A stretch of 41,073 nucleotides of DNA from contig CAIRNV010000115.1 in the NCBI GenBank assembly GCA_903880005.1, positions 1 through 41,073 of the forward strand, in the 5' to 3' direction. Source of the DNA: an uncultured Verrucomicrobiota bacterium (GTDB taxonomy: Bacteria > Verrucomicrobiota > Verrucomicrobiia > Limisphaerales > UBA9464). Below, piece after piece: positions 28,328-37,229 of this stretch (position 1 is its first letter; the number at the start of each line of letters is the position of its first letter). A program made the position numbers and the translations under genes. Below the pieces are notes generated by a model. That model had not been told where the DNA came from. It ran no database searches and saw only the letters and a list, made by a program, of their open reading frames with translations.

Positions 28328-29802
28328 ATCGTCGAAGCTTCGTCCTGTCCACGGCCATCGCCGGCGCGGCCGCCGCGCTGCCCGGCTGCGTCACCGCCAC
28401 CCAGACCACCGCCCGGCCCCGCGCCCGCGTCATCGGACCCAACGACACCATCCGCGTGGCCGTGGTCGGGTTTAATGGGCGCGGCAAGGACCACATCGAG
28501 GGCTACCTGAAGCTGCCCGGGGTCAAGATCGTGGCCTTGTGCGACGTGGACCGAACGGTGCTGGAGGCGGAGGCCCGCAAGCTCGCGGACAAGGGCAACC
28601 CGGTGGAGACCTTCACGGACGTGCGGAAGCTGCTGGAGCGTTCGGACATCGACTGCATCTCCACGGCGACGCCAAACCATTGGCACGCGTTGCTCTCGGT
28701 GTGGGCCTGCCAGGCCGGCAAGGATGTGTACGTGGAGAAGCCGGTGTCCCACAACGCGTGGGAGGGACGCCAGATCGTCCTCGCCGCGCGCAAGTACGGG
28801 CGCATCGTCCAGACCGGCACCCAAAGCCGCTCCAACCCCGGCCTGCGCGAGGCCGTCGCGTGGATCCACGAGGGCAACCTCGGCAAGATCCGCGTCGCCC
28901 GCGGCCTCTGCTACAAGCCGCGCCAGTCCATCGGCAAGGTCTCCGGGCCCACGTCCATCCCCGCCTCCATCGACTACGACCTGTGGTGCGGCCCGGCGCC
29001 GGTCACGCCCTTGATGCGGCAGAAGCTGCACTACGACTGGCACTGGCAGTTCGTCACCGGCAACGGCGACCTCGGCAATCAAGGCATCCACCAGATGGAC
29101 ATCGCGCGCTGGATCCTCGGCGAGAACACGCTGTCGCCTGCCGTGTTCAGCGTGGGCGGACGGTTTGCCTACATGGACGACGGCGACACCCCCAACTCGC
29201 AGGTCGTGTACCACGCCTACGCCAAGGCGCCGTTGATCTTCGAGGTGCGCGGGCTCCCGCGGTCCAGGCAGTTCCAGTCGGAAGGCTGGGGCAAGAACAT
29301 GCCCGACTACCGCGGTGCCCAGGTCGGGGTCGTCGTCGATTGCGAGGGCGGCCATGTCGTCATCCCCTCCTATGACTCCGCCATCGCCTACGACAAGGCC
29401 GGCAAGGAAATCCGGCGTTGGAAGAGGGGCGCGGACCACTACGCCAACTTCATCTCGGCCGTCCGCAGCCGGAAGCCCGGCGACCTCAACGCCGAGATCG
29501 AGGAGGGTCACCTTTCGAGCGCGCTCTGCCACACGGGCAACATCAGCTATCAACTCGGTCAGAAGCTCGCCCCCGAGGCCATCCGCGACCGTTTGAAGGA
29601 CCAGCCCGAGGCATTGGAATCATTCGGCCGTCTCGCCGAGCACCTCGAGGCCAACGGCGTCAACCTCTCCGCCACGCCCGCACGCCTCGGCGCATGGCTC
29701 ACGATGAACCCGCGCACCGAGCGCTTCACCAACTCCAACGCCGCCAACCACCTCCTTGCCCGCGAGTACCGCAAGGGCTTCGAGGTGCCATCCAAGGTGT
29801 AG
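28324..29802 (+). CDS. Secreted Gfo/Idh/MocA-family oxidoreductase
   Basis: MNRRSFVLSTAIAGAAAALPGC leader; IRVAVVGFNGRGKDHIEGYLKLPGVKIVALCDVD; CISTATPNHWHALLSVWACQAGKDVYVEKPVSHNAWEGRQIVLAARKYGRIVQTGTQSRSNPG; DWHWQFVTGNGDLGNQGIHQMDIARWILG. Confidence 0.93.
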   Translation: MNRRSFVLSTAIAGAAAALPGCVTATQTTARPRARVIGPNDTIRVAVVGFNGRGKDHIEGYLKLPGVKIVALCDVDRTVLEAEARKLADKGNPVETFTDVRKLLERSDIDCISTATPNHWHALLSVWACQAGKDVYVEKPVSHNAWEGRQIVLAARKYGRIVQTGTQSRSNPGLREAVAWIHEGNLGKIRVARGLCYKPRQSIGKVSGPTSIPASIDYDLWCGPAPVTPLMRQKLHYDWHWQFVTGNGDLGNQGIHQMDIARWILGENTLSPAVFSVGGRFAYMDDGDTPNSQVVYHAYAKAPLIFEVRGLPRSRQFQSEGWGKNMPDYRGAQVGVVVDCEGGHVVIPSYDSAIAYDKAGKEIRRWKRGADHYANFISAVRSRKPGDLNAEIEEGHLSSALCHTGNISYQLGQKLAPEAIRDRLKDQPEALESFGRLAEHLEANGVNLSATPARLGAWLTMNPRTERFTNSNAANHLLAREYRKGFEVPSKV

Positions 29803-29840
29803 GCCGGCTCCATTCCCCAAGGAACCACAGGCCACCTGGC

Positions 29841-30020
29841 GGGCCCAGGGCCGGTGCATCCCGTGGTTGTTGGTGGTCCCGAAGACGTCGCGTGGGCTCA
29901 ACCCTGGGAGCGCGGCCGTCCCCGGCCGCCACTCCATGCTCCCGCCCTGCGGGACCGGTCCGATCTCCGCCGCACGGGCAGATCCCGCCGACAACTTCGG
30001 GATGCACGGGCCCAGGGCCC
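29841..30020 (+). repeat. Repeat family B, copy 1 (180 bp) with ~30-bp imperfect terminal inverted repeats
   Basis: GGGCCCAGGGCCGGTGCATCCCGTGGTTGT ... ACAACTTCGGGATGCACGGGCCCAGGGCCC. Core GTGGTCCCGAAGACGTCGCGTGGGCTCAACCCTGGGAGCGCGGCCGTCCC is shared with 32550-32650. Confidence 0.82.
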
Positions 30021-30072
30021 ATCTGCGGCCCCGGGCTTGACCCGGTGGCGGTTCCATGGTCTTTCCCCGCCC

Positions 30073-30708
30073 ATGTTCACGGGCATCGTCGAGGAGTCCG
30101 GTCGGGTGGTTTCCATCGAGCCGCAGGCGGCGTCCATTCGCCTGGCCGTCTCGGCCCGCGTGGTCGCCAAGGGCGTGCGACTAGGGGACAGCATCGCCGT
30201 CAATGGCTGCTGCCTCACCGTGGCCGCCGTGCGAGGCCGCGGCCATTCGCGCACGCTGGAGTTCGACCTCCTCGCCGAAACCTGGCGCCGCACCAGCATC
30301 GGCGATGCTCGGGTTGGATCGGCCATCAACCTGGAGCGCTCGCTTGCCGTCGGCGACCGCATCGGCGGGCACTTCGTCACCGGCCATGTGGACGGCACCG
30401 GCGTCGTCCGGCGCTGGGAGGCATCCGGCCGCGACTACGTCCTCGAAGTGGACGCCCCCAAGGACCTGCGCCGGTACCTCGTCCCCAAGGGATCGGTGGC
30501 CGTCGATGGCATCTCCCTGACGGTCGCCGACGTCCTGCCCCGGGGCTTCCGGATCTGGATCATACCCCACACGCGCGAGGTCACGTCGCTCGGGGAACGA
30601 AATGTGGGCGACCGGGTCAACCTCGAGGCCGACATGCTCGGGAAGTACGTCGAAAGATTCGTGTCGGCGCGCGCCGCACGGACGGGCCGTGCCCGCAAGG
30701 ATCGGTGA
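30073..30708 (+). CDS. ribE: Riboflavin synthase, alpha subunit type
   Basis: MFTGIVEESGRVVSIE...GDSIAVNGCCLTVAAV...GGHFVTGHVDGTGVV...YLVPKGSVAVDGISLTVADV...VNLEADMLGKYVER. Confidence 0.94.
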   Translation: MFTGIVEESGRVVSIEPQAASIRLAVSARVVAKGVRLGDSIAVNGCCLTVAAVRGRGHSRTLEFDLLAETWRRTSIGDARVGSAINLERSLAVGDRIGGHFVTGHVDGTGVVRRWEASGRDYVLEVDAPKDLRRYLVPKGSVAVDGISLTVADVLPRGFRIWIIPHTREVTSLGERNVGDRVNLEADMLGKYVERFVSARAARTGRARKDR

Positions 30709-30769
30709 CGGAACCACGTCACGGCGCGGTCTTCGTACGTGGCGGCCCAGGCCAAGCCAGGACGATTCG

Positions 30770-31501
30770 TCAAAGGTGCGGCAACCTTCCCGCGTGCTCG
30801 GCCAGGTAGCGCGCATTCTGGGCCTCCCCGCCCCCGTTGCTGCTGCGGTACACCTCGGGTTCCCATCCCTTCCGGACCGCCCGCGCCGCCGCCTCGGCCA
30901 CCAACCCTTGCAACATCGCGGCCCCCACCGCCGTGGAGGTCGCCCCCATCATCAAACCCGGGGCCACTTCCACCGCCGCGTCGCCCTCGACGCCGCCGTT
31001 GTCCAGCACCACGTCCGCCACCTCAAACAACCTGAGGCCCGAAGCATGCCGCGATGGATGCGCGCGCGCATGCGCCATCGACGTCAACCCGATCACCCGT
31101 GCGCCGCGTTCCCTTCCGTGCATCGCCCATTCCACCGGCACGGCGTTCCGCCCCGAGTTGGAAATCACGACCAGCACGTCCCCCCGCGCCACCCCGTACC
31201 GGGACAGGAGCCCGGCCGCCCGCCCCGTCTCGCGCTCGAACCCGGACGACTTGCTGGCGGACCGATGCAGCATCAGGTCCTCGTCGAGGAGGGGCACGGC
31301 GCGCACCAGGCCGCCGGCGCGATAAAACAACTCAAGGGCCAGCAAGTGCGAGTGGCCGGTGCCCGCCGCGAACAACCAACGGCCCCCGGCCAACGCTTCC
31401 GCCAGCCAACCCGCCGCGCGGTCCATGGCCTCGGCCTGTCCCGTCAAGGCGGCGTCCAGTTGGCCCGCCACGATGGCGTGGTAACGCCGTATGACATCCA
31501 T
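30770..31501 (-). CDS. SIS-domain sugar isomerase-like protein (UPF0309-like)
   Basis: GGRWLFAAGTGHSHLLALELFYRAGGLVRAVPLLDEDLMLH...GVARGDVLVVISNSGRNAVPVEWAMHGRERGARVIGLTSM. Confidence 0.85.
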   Translation of the reverse strand: MDVIRRYHAIVAGQLDAALTGQAEAMDRAAGWLAEALAGGRWLFAAGTGHSHLLALELFYRAGGLVRAVPLLDEDLMLHRSASKSSGFERETGRAAGLLSRYGVARGDVLVVISNSGRNAVPVEWAMHGRERGARVIGLTSMAHARAHPSRHASGLRLFEVADVVLDNGGVEGDAAVEVAPGLMMGATSTAVGAAMLQGLVAEAAARAVRKGWEPEVYRSSNGGGEAQNARYLAEHAGRLPHL

Positions 31502-31625
31502 GCCCCTTAGCGTGCCGCTCCCCCGACAACCCAATCAAGGCTGCGGCTGCGTCGGCAGCGCGACCCGCGCAGGGCCAACCGTCGCAGGATGCCGTCAAAT
31601 GGGCCGAGGTTGCGGCCACCCGGGG

Positions 31626-32468
31626 TTACCTCGGCCTCGATGCAGGTGCCTCCCACTCCCGATGCCAGCTCAGGGACCACAATTGCTCCAAGGCCACGAG
31701 CCCGGCGTGTCCGTCGGCAAACGACAACTGGATCGCGCCCGGAAGCCGCTGCCCGGGCGGGATGGACTTGGGCAACCCGGCAAGGCCGGAGCCATGCCTC
31801 GAAATCGTGACGACCGCGATCGTGCCCGCCGTCTCGGCCGTCACGCCCATCCGCAGGTCGCGCGATGGACGGTCCGCCTCGCGCGGCCAGGCATCCACCC
31901 AGCTCCCGTCGGACAACACCGGCGTGCTCGCAGGGAAGCGGATGTCGCCCTCGTTTCGAAACGCGTTGGCCGTGGGCGGGCGACGGTCCTGCACGGACCA
32001 GTCCCCGTGGTACATCCAGCCGTTGAGGGCATAGCTGCCCGTCCAGCGGGGCTCGCCGGTGCCCGGGTTGACTTCGTTGCTTAGCGGCCAAACCCACGCC
32101 GTGTTGGCGCTCCCGGCCGGAAACTTCCGGCTGTACGGGGCCACCGGGCAGATGCGGACCTTGTCCACCTGCGCGTAGAGCTTCACCAGGCTCCGCATCC
32201 ACAGGCTGTCATCGAGGCGATACGGGATCGTGTGCCCGTGGTCGTTGACGTACATGAAGCTCGCCAACCCGAGCTGCCGCAGGTTGTTGACGCATTGGAT
32301 GCCGTGGGCGCGCGCCTTCGCCTTCGACAACGCCGGCAACAGCATGCCCGCCAAGACCGCGATGATCGCGATCACCACCAGCAACTCGATCAACGTGAAC
32401 CCAGGCGTGCGAAGACCCGTCGCGCAAACCTCTCGCACCACCCTCCGCATGGACGCCCGACACCTCAT
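31626..32468 (-). CDS. Type II secretion-like pseudopilin with prepilin N-terminal methylation motif (DUF1559/xcpT-like)
   Basis: [56 protein letters not shown] ... FADGHAGLV. Confidence 0.9.
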   Translation of the reverse strand: MRCRASMRRVVREVCATGLRTPGFTLIELLVVIAIIAVLAGMLLPALSKAKARAHGIQCVNNLRQLGLASFMYVNDHGHTIPYRLDDSLWMRSLVKLYAQVDKVRICPVAPYSRKFPAGSANTAWVWPLSNEVNPGTGEPRWTGSYALNGWMYHGDWSVQDRRPPTANAFRNEGDIRFPASTPVLSDGSWVDAWPREADRPSRDLRMGVTAETAGTIAVVTISRHGSGLAGLPKSIPPGQRLPGAIQLSFADGHAGLVALEQLWSLSWHREWEAPASRPR

Positions 32469-32549
32469 GAAATCCTCCCCGGGAACATGCCCAACGCCAC
32501 CATGCCAGCACCCCACGCGCAAGGCCGGGTTGCCAACCCGCGCCCGCGC

Positions 32550-32650
32550 CCGTGCATCCCAAAGTTGTGGGTGGTCCCGAAGACGTCGTGTGGGCTCAAC
32601 CCCGGGAGCGCGGCCGTCCCAGCTCTCGCCGACAACTTCGGGATGCACGG
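32550..32650 (+). repeat. Repeat family B, copy 2 (101 bp)
   Basis: CCGTGCATCCCAAAGTTGT ... ACAACTTCGGGATGCACGG inverted ends around GTGGTCCCGAAGACGTCGTGTGGGCTCAACCCCGGGAGCGCGGCCGTCCC. Confidence 0.85.
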
Positions 32651-32698
32651 CGTCCCCGCGCCGGTCATGGCTGGGCCCCGGGCGAAAGAGCCGAATGC

Positions 32699-32797
32699 GA
32701 GGCGCAGGGTGTGAAGCAGATCGATTGGCGCCGGGCCCGAGACGCGGCCTGCGAACGGGTCCTCCATCGGCTCCGCGGCCAAATATTACATGTTTAG
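32699..32797 (+). pseudogene. 3'-terminal relic of a RAYT-like transposase
   Basis: [32 protein letters not shown] aligns with AAQGVRRIEARRTRDAACERFIRRLRDQISTV* (C-terminus of the gene ending at 40496). The downstream TTTAGATGTGAC sequence is conserved too. Confidence 0.85.
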
Positions 32798-32917
32798 ATG
32801 TGACCCCATTGCCTGGTGCCTGGGGCGCGTGAAGACGAGACGCATCGTTCGCGTGCGTTCAGCGGCGGGAGCCGTCGGCCCGCATCATGGGGCCGACGGC
32901 CATGCGCGTCGCGCGTA

Positions 32918-35900
32918 TCAAGGGACCCGAACCCGGTAGAACCGGGTAGGCTCCGTCGGCGCGGGATCCGAAAGCTGGCGAACCATGCCGTCGCCTGCCT
33001 GCGTGCCGCCCACGAACTGCCACCCACCGCCCAGGACGTCCTGCGCCTCAAGCCGGTAGGACTTGCCGGGCAAGGTCGTGAACGAGACCACGGCGCCCGC
33101 CGGCCCCGATGACAGCGACGTGATGGCGGGGCGCAGCGTCGAGTCCGCGCGGAACCCAAGGTGCTGGATGCGCTCATCCCCGGCCCGGGCGGTGTCGGCG
33201 GCCGTGTAGGTCCCGATCTGCTGCAAGTAGTCCGCCAACGCCCGCTGCTCGGAGCCGTCGGTGTCGAACGTCTTGGTCACCCCTGAGGCCACCAGGTTGG
33301 ACACGCTCGTCCCCAGGCTGAGCGGGAAGTACGAGTCCCCGCCCGTCGCAAGGAAGTCCAGCGTCACCATCCGGAACGTCCGGCCGGGGTCGCCCACGAG
33401 CGCCCCGTTCTCCACGACGAGGTCGAGCGATCCGTCGGCACGGCGCGCGACGAGGGAGCGGAGGCGTTGGCCGGGGCTGGCGATGCCAAGGATCGCGTTG
33501 TTGGTGCCGCGGTTGTACGTCATGGCGGGCAGCGACGGGTCAAACGCGAACGCCATCCCGGACACCTGCGGGAACTGGCCGGGCGTGGCCGTTGCGGTGG
33601 TGGCGGCGACCGACCATTCCATGGCGTCGCGAAGTTGCTGCGCGGTCAGGGTGATGAGGGACAGGCCGTTGTTGAAGCGAAGCGCGTTCTCAATGTCGAG
33701 CTGGCTGACGTCGCCCGCCTTCTTGCCCACGCGCGGGTTTGCGGGCGGTGGAACGAACACGGGCACGGACGACCCGGCGGACGAAAGGACGCCGCCGATG
33801 CTGTCGCGGATGCCGCCGCCGTTCTTGAGGGAGAGCGACGTGGCCGGGTCGGACTGCTGCCCGCGCCAGAGGTTCGCGTCGGCGGTGAGGTTGCCGAGGT
33901 TGCTTTCCTCGGTGCGGACGGAGGCGCGAAGGCCGTTGAGATACACGGTCGTGCGGCCGAAGCGGCGGCCGTCCTTGCCATCGATGATGCCGGCGAGGTT
34001 GCCCACGATGTTGGTGATCGCGGGGTTTGCCACGGCCGCGCCCGTGTCCGCCACGCCTTGCGCGTCGGTCGGATACACGCCACTGCGCGCGTCGGTCGCG
34101 ATGATCCGGCCCTCCTCGTCGAACGAGGAAATCCAACGCCCCACATACTCGAAGTTGGCCCCGGCGTTGACGACATGGACGGGCTCGCCGGACGGCGAGG
34201 TGAACACGGACGGGTACGGCTGGGCGGGAACGTGGCCGACGCGCAACCGGTCGCCGGGCTTGGAGAACACCACGTGCGAGCCGCCCGCGATGATCAGGTC
34301 CACGTCCCGGAGGGCCCCGGCCAGGGCGAACTCGTTCGCGTACTGCTGGAGGTGGGCCAGCAGGATGACCTTGTTGCAGCCCCTCGCGAGGAGGGCATCG
34401 ACGGCGGGCTGGATGGAACCCACGAGGTTGGTCGAGACGCCAATGGTGCCCGGCGAGCTGATTTGGCGAAGCTCGACGGTGGTGGCGCCGACGACGCCGA
34501 CGAGCTGGCCTCCAACAAGGAGGGTGCACGAACGGGCGAGCTTGTTGGTGCCAAGGCGCGCGTCCTGGGCGTCGGCCGTGATCAGGCCGCGCGTGTTCGA
34601 GTCCGCGTTGAAGTCGAGGTTCGCGCTCAGGTACGGGAACAACGTCCCGGCGTAGCCCGCCGCCGCGTCCGACCGCAGCATGGAGGCGAACTGGGCCGTG
34701 TTGTCGTCGAACTCATGGTTGCCACAGGCCGACGCCTGGATGCCCAGGGCGTTGAGGATCGCGATGTCCGCCCGGCCCTTCACTCCATTGAACGGCGCCG
34801 CCGGGTCCGCGCTCGCCGTGAAGAACGGCCCGGGGATGTAGTTGTCGCCGGAGCTCAGGACGAGGGTGTTGGTGGGGAATCCCGACCGCAGCGCGTTGAG
34901 CACGCGGGAGAAGCCCACGGCGTCGTCGAGCGCCGGGATGCCGGCCTCGAAGTCCGATGCATGCAACACCTGGAAAGAAAGCGGCGCGGACGTCGCCCGC
35001 AGGACGTTGAACGAGACCGGCGCCGAGGTGGTGGACAGGCCGAGGTTGTCGGTCGCCACCGCGACGATCTGGTGCGGCCCGACAAGCACGAACGGAAGCG
35101 TCCCCCCGAAGGGCGCGTTCGTCGTCGTCAACGCCACCGCCCCGTCGAGCCGGTATTGGACTTGCACGACCGCGCCGTCTGCATCGGACGCGGCGACGGC
35201 GACGGCGACGTTGGCCGGCGCGCGAAGGCTGGCCGCGGCGGCGGGCGCCGAGACGGCGACTTGCGGGGCCTGGTTGGACGCAGTGACCAGGATCGTCCGC
35301 GTCGCCTCGGCGGTCAGGCCGTCGTGATCCGTGACGCGGACCGTGTACGTGTGCTGCCCGGGCGCGGGACTGGCCAAGGTCACCCGGAAGGGGAAGGCCG
35401 TGGCGGTTCCCACCAGCACGCCGTCCTCCAGGAACTCCGCCTTCACCACGCGGCCGTCATCGTCGTACACCGCGGCGCCAAGCACCATGGGCGCGGCCGC
35501 GTACACTTCCGTGGCAGGCGAAGCCCACGCAACGGCCGGGGCCGACAAGGCCGGGGCGGGGCCGCCGACACCGGGCAACGTCACGTGGTAGGCCAGGATC
35601 ATGTTGTCCACGGGCACGTCGTTGGTGCCGACCGCGACCCCGTTGTGGAAGACGACGGACGACTTGAAGTCGTTGTCGTTGCCGACAAGCAGGAGGTAGT
35701 CGTCGGGCCGGGCGGGATCCTTGAGGGATACGAGCCCGAGCGCCTCCCATTTCTCCGAGAGGGTGTTGGCGTCTTGGTTGGTGCTCACGTTGAGCCCGAA
35801 CCGCGCGAGGTCGATGGGGTCGATGAGGTCGATGAGGTCCTTGCGAGCGAGCGGTGCGACGCCAGATGGGGGTTGGCCTGCGGGGAGGCTGGCCTGGCCG

Positions 35901-36976
35901 GGCGTGCCCGGCGCGAGGTCATAGGGGCCGCCGGCCACGTTGGTGGCGCCGAGGGTCGAGGCGATCACGACGCGCTTGTACGACGGCGGCGTGTTGGTCC
36001 CCACGCCAAGGCCGAGGCTGTCGCGCTCGAGCATGAGGAACGTCGTGGGGTTCACCACCATCAGCTCGCTGACGGGCGTGTGCCGGTTGGTCTGGGCCGT
36101 GCCGTTGAGCGTGAGTGGGTACAGGTGCTCCGCCACGACCTGCCCGCGCGTGGCGGAGCCGTCGGCGATGTCGAACTGCAGCACCCGGGTCATGCGGCCG
36201 AGGTTGCCGGCGCCGCCGTCCTGGATGGTGGGGCTCTGCAACACCGCCACCAATCTCCGCCCGTCCGGCGTGATCGAGAGTCCCTCGAGGCCGCGGTTGT
36301 TGCGGCGCCCGGAGGCCGGGGCGGTTGCGCCCGCGAAGTTCAGATTGCCCGCCGCGTTTCGTGGCAGGAGCGCAGGCGGGGGCAGGATCGTCTCCTGAAG
36401 CTCCCCCGAGGCGTTGAAGCGATACAACACAGGCCCGTACTCGTCGCTGACCCAAAAGCCGCCGTCCGGCGCGAGCACCAATCCCTCAGGATCCAGGGAC
36501 AACTTGCCGCCGCCCACCGACCCGGCCGGCGACTGCGGCAGGATGGGCGCGTTGGTCGATCCACCGTCAAACCCGGTGAAGTTCGTGCCGCCATAGGTGA
36601 ACACCACCGTCGCGAGGTTCGTGAGCAGCACCTGGCCCTGCCCCGGCGCCGTGCCCCCCCCAAGGAAGGGCGTGATGGCAAACCCCAGCTTCTGCACGCG
36701 CGGCCGGTAGTCCGTCGCGCCGTCCCCGAACCCGCGGTCGGGCAAGCCCCACAACACGCCCCGGATTTGCCCGCCCTCGTACACCAGGGACGAGGCATCC
36801 ACCGCCATCGACGAGAAGATGCCGCCCAACGTGTCCCGCCCCTCGCCTTGCCGGTCGTAGAGGCCGGCCGGGATGCGTCCCACGCCGGCCAACCCATGAT
36901 TCACAAAGCCCTCGAATTGCGCATGCGCCGCGCAGGCACACGCCCACAAGCCAATCCAACGAATCGTCTTCTTCAC
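32918..36976 (-). CDS. Large secreted fusion: phytase-esterase-like domain + Ig-like repeats + 5'-nucleotidase/metallophosphoesterase (UshA-like); GTG start proposed
   Basis: VKKTIRWIGLWACACAAHAQ leader; LSLDPEGLVLAPDGGFWVSDEYGPVLYRFNASGEL...NRGLEGLSITPDGRRLVAVLQSP (phytase-like esterase); DDDGRVVKAEFLEDGVLVGTATAFPFRVTL and DADGAVVQVQYRLDGAVALTTTNAPF (Ig-like); LQVLHASDFEAG-type start, SSGDNYIPG, GNHEFDDNTAQF, ESNLGNLTADANLWR, NGGGIRDSI (5'-nucleotidase). Confidence 0.88.
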   Translation of the reverse strand: MKKTIRWIGLWACACAAHAQFEGFVNHGLAGVGRIPAGLYDRQGEGRDTLGGIFSSMAVDASSLVYEGGQIRGVLWGLPDRGFGDGATDYRPRVQKLGFAITPFLGGGTAPGQGQVLLTNLATVVFTYGGTNFTGFDGGSTNAPILPQSPAGSVGGGKLSLDPEGLVLAPDGGFWVSDEYGPVLYRFNASGELQETILPPPALLPRNAAGNLNFAGATAPASGRRNNRGLEGLSITPDGRRLVAVLQSPTIQDGGAGNLGRMTRVLQFDIADGSATRGQVVAEHLYPLTLNGTAQTNRHTPVSELMVVNPTTFLMLERDSLGLGVGTNTPPSYKRVVIASTLGATNVAGGPYDLAPGTPGQASLPAGQPPSGVAPLARKDLIDLIDPIDLARFGLNVSTNQDANTLSEKWEALGLVSLKDPARPDDYLLLVGNDNDFKSSVVFHNGVAVGTNDVPVDNMILAYHVTLPGVGGPAPALSAPAVAWASPATEVYAAAPMVLGAAVYDDDGRVVKAEFLEDGVLVGTATAFPFRVTLASPAPGQHTYTVRVTDHDGLTAEATRTILVTASNQAPQVAVSAPAAAASLRAPANVAVAVAASDADGAVVQVQYRLDGAVALTTTNAPFGGTLPFVLVGPHQIVAVATDNLGLSTTSAPVSFNVLRATSAPLSFQVLHASDFEAGIPALDDAVGFSRVLNALRSGFPTNTLVLSSGDNYIPGPFFTASADPAAPFNGVKGRADIAILNALGIQASACGNHEFDDNTAQFASMLRSDAAAGYAGTLFPYLSANLDFNADSNTRGLITADAQDARLGTNKLARSCTLLVGGQLVGVVGATTVELRQISSPGTIGVSTNLVGSIQPAVDALLARGCNKVILLAHLQQYANEFALAGALRDVDLIIAGGSHVVFSKPGDRLRVGHVPAQPYPSVFTSPSGEPVHVVNAGANFEYVGRWISSFDEEGRIIATDARSGVYPTDAQGVADTGAAVANPAITNIVGNLAGIIDGKDGRRFGRTTVYLNGLRASVRTEESNLGNLTADANLWRGQQSDPATSLSLKNGGGIRDSIGGVLSSAGSSVPVFVPPPANPRVGKKAGDVSQLDIENALRFNNGLSLITLTAQQLRDAMEWSVAATTATATPGQFPQVSGMAFAFDPSLPAMTYNRGTNNAILGIASPGQRLRSLVARRADGSLDLVVENGALVGDPGRTFRMVTLDFLATGGDSYFPLSLGTSVSNLVASGVTKTFDTDGSEQRALADYLQQIGTYTAADTARAGDERIQHLGFRADSTLRPAITSLSSGPAGAVVSFTTLPGKSYRLEAQDVLGGGWQFVGGTQAGDGMVRQLSDPAPTEPTRFYRVRVP

Positions 36977-37229
36977 CCCCCATCTTGGGATCGCGTGCCC
37001 CCACCAACCCGCGTCGCCGCCGTGAACGAACCGAAAACATCCCGTGGCGACCCCGCGACAAGAAGGCAACAGCCCCAAGGATGCCGCCCACCGTCGCAAC
37101 CCGCGCGCAAGACTTCGACTTGGTGACGGCCGGGCAATCATTGCGTCACGGGGCACATCCAAACTTGCGCGCCCCGTGCGGAACGATGGGAGGATGCGGC
37201 GTCCCGGCCCGCTCGGCGCCAGGACGATC

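Noticed and set aside
30021-30072. FMN riboswitch upstream of ribE
   Set aside because: The region upstream of riboflavin synthase is occupied by repeat B. No recognisable RFN-element core was found by eye.
33467-37126. 1219-aa plus-strand ORF antisense to the phytase/5'-nucleotidase fusion
   Set aside because: Arg/His/Gly-rich shadow ORF. The minus strand has recognisable domains throughout.
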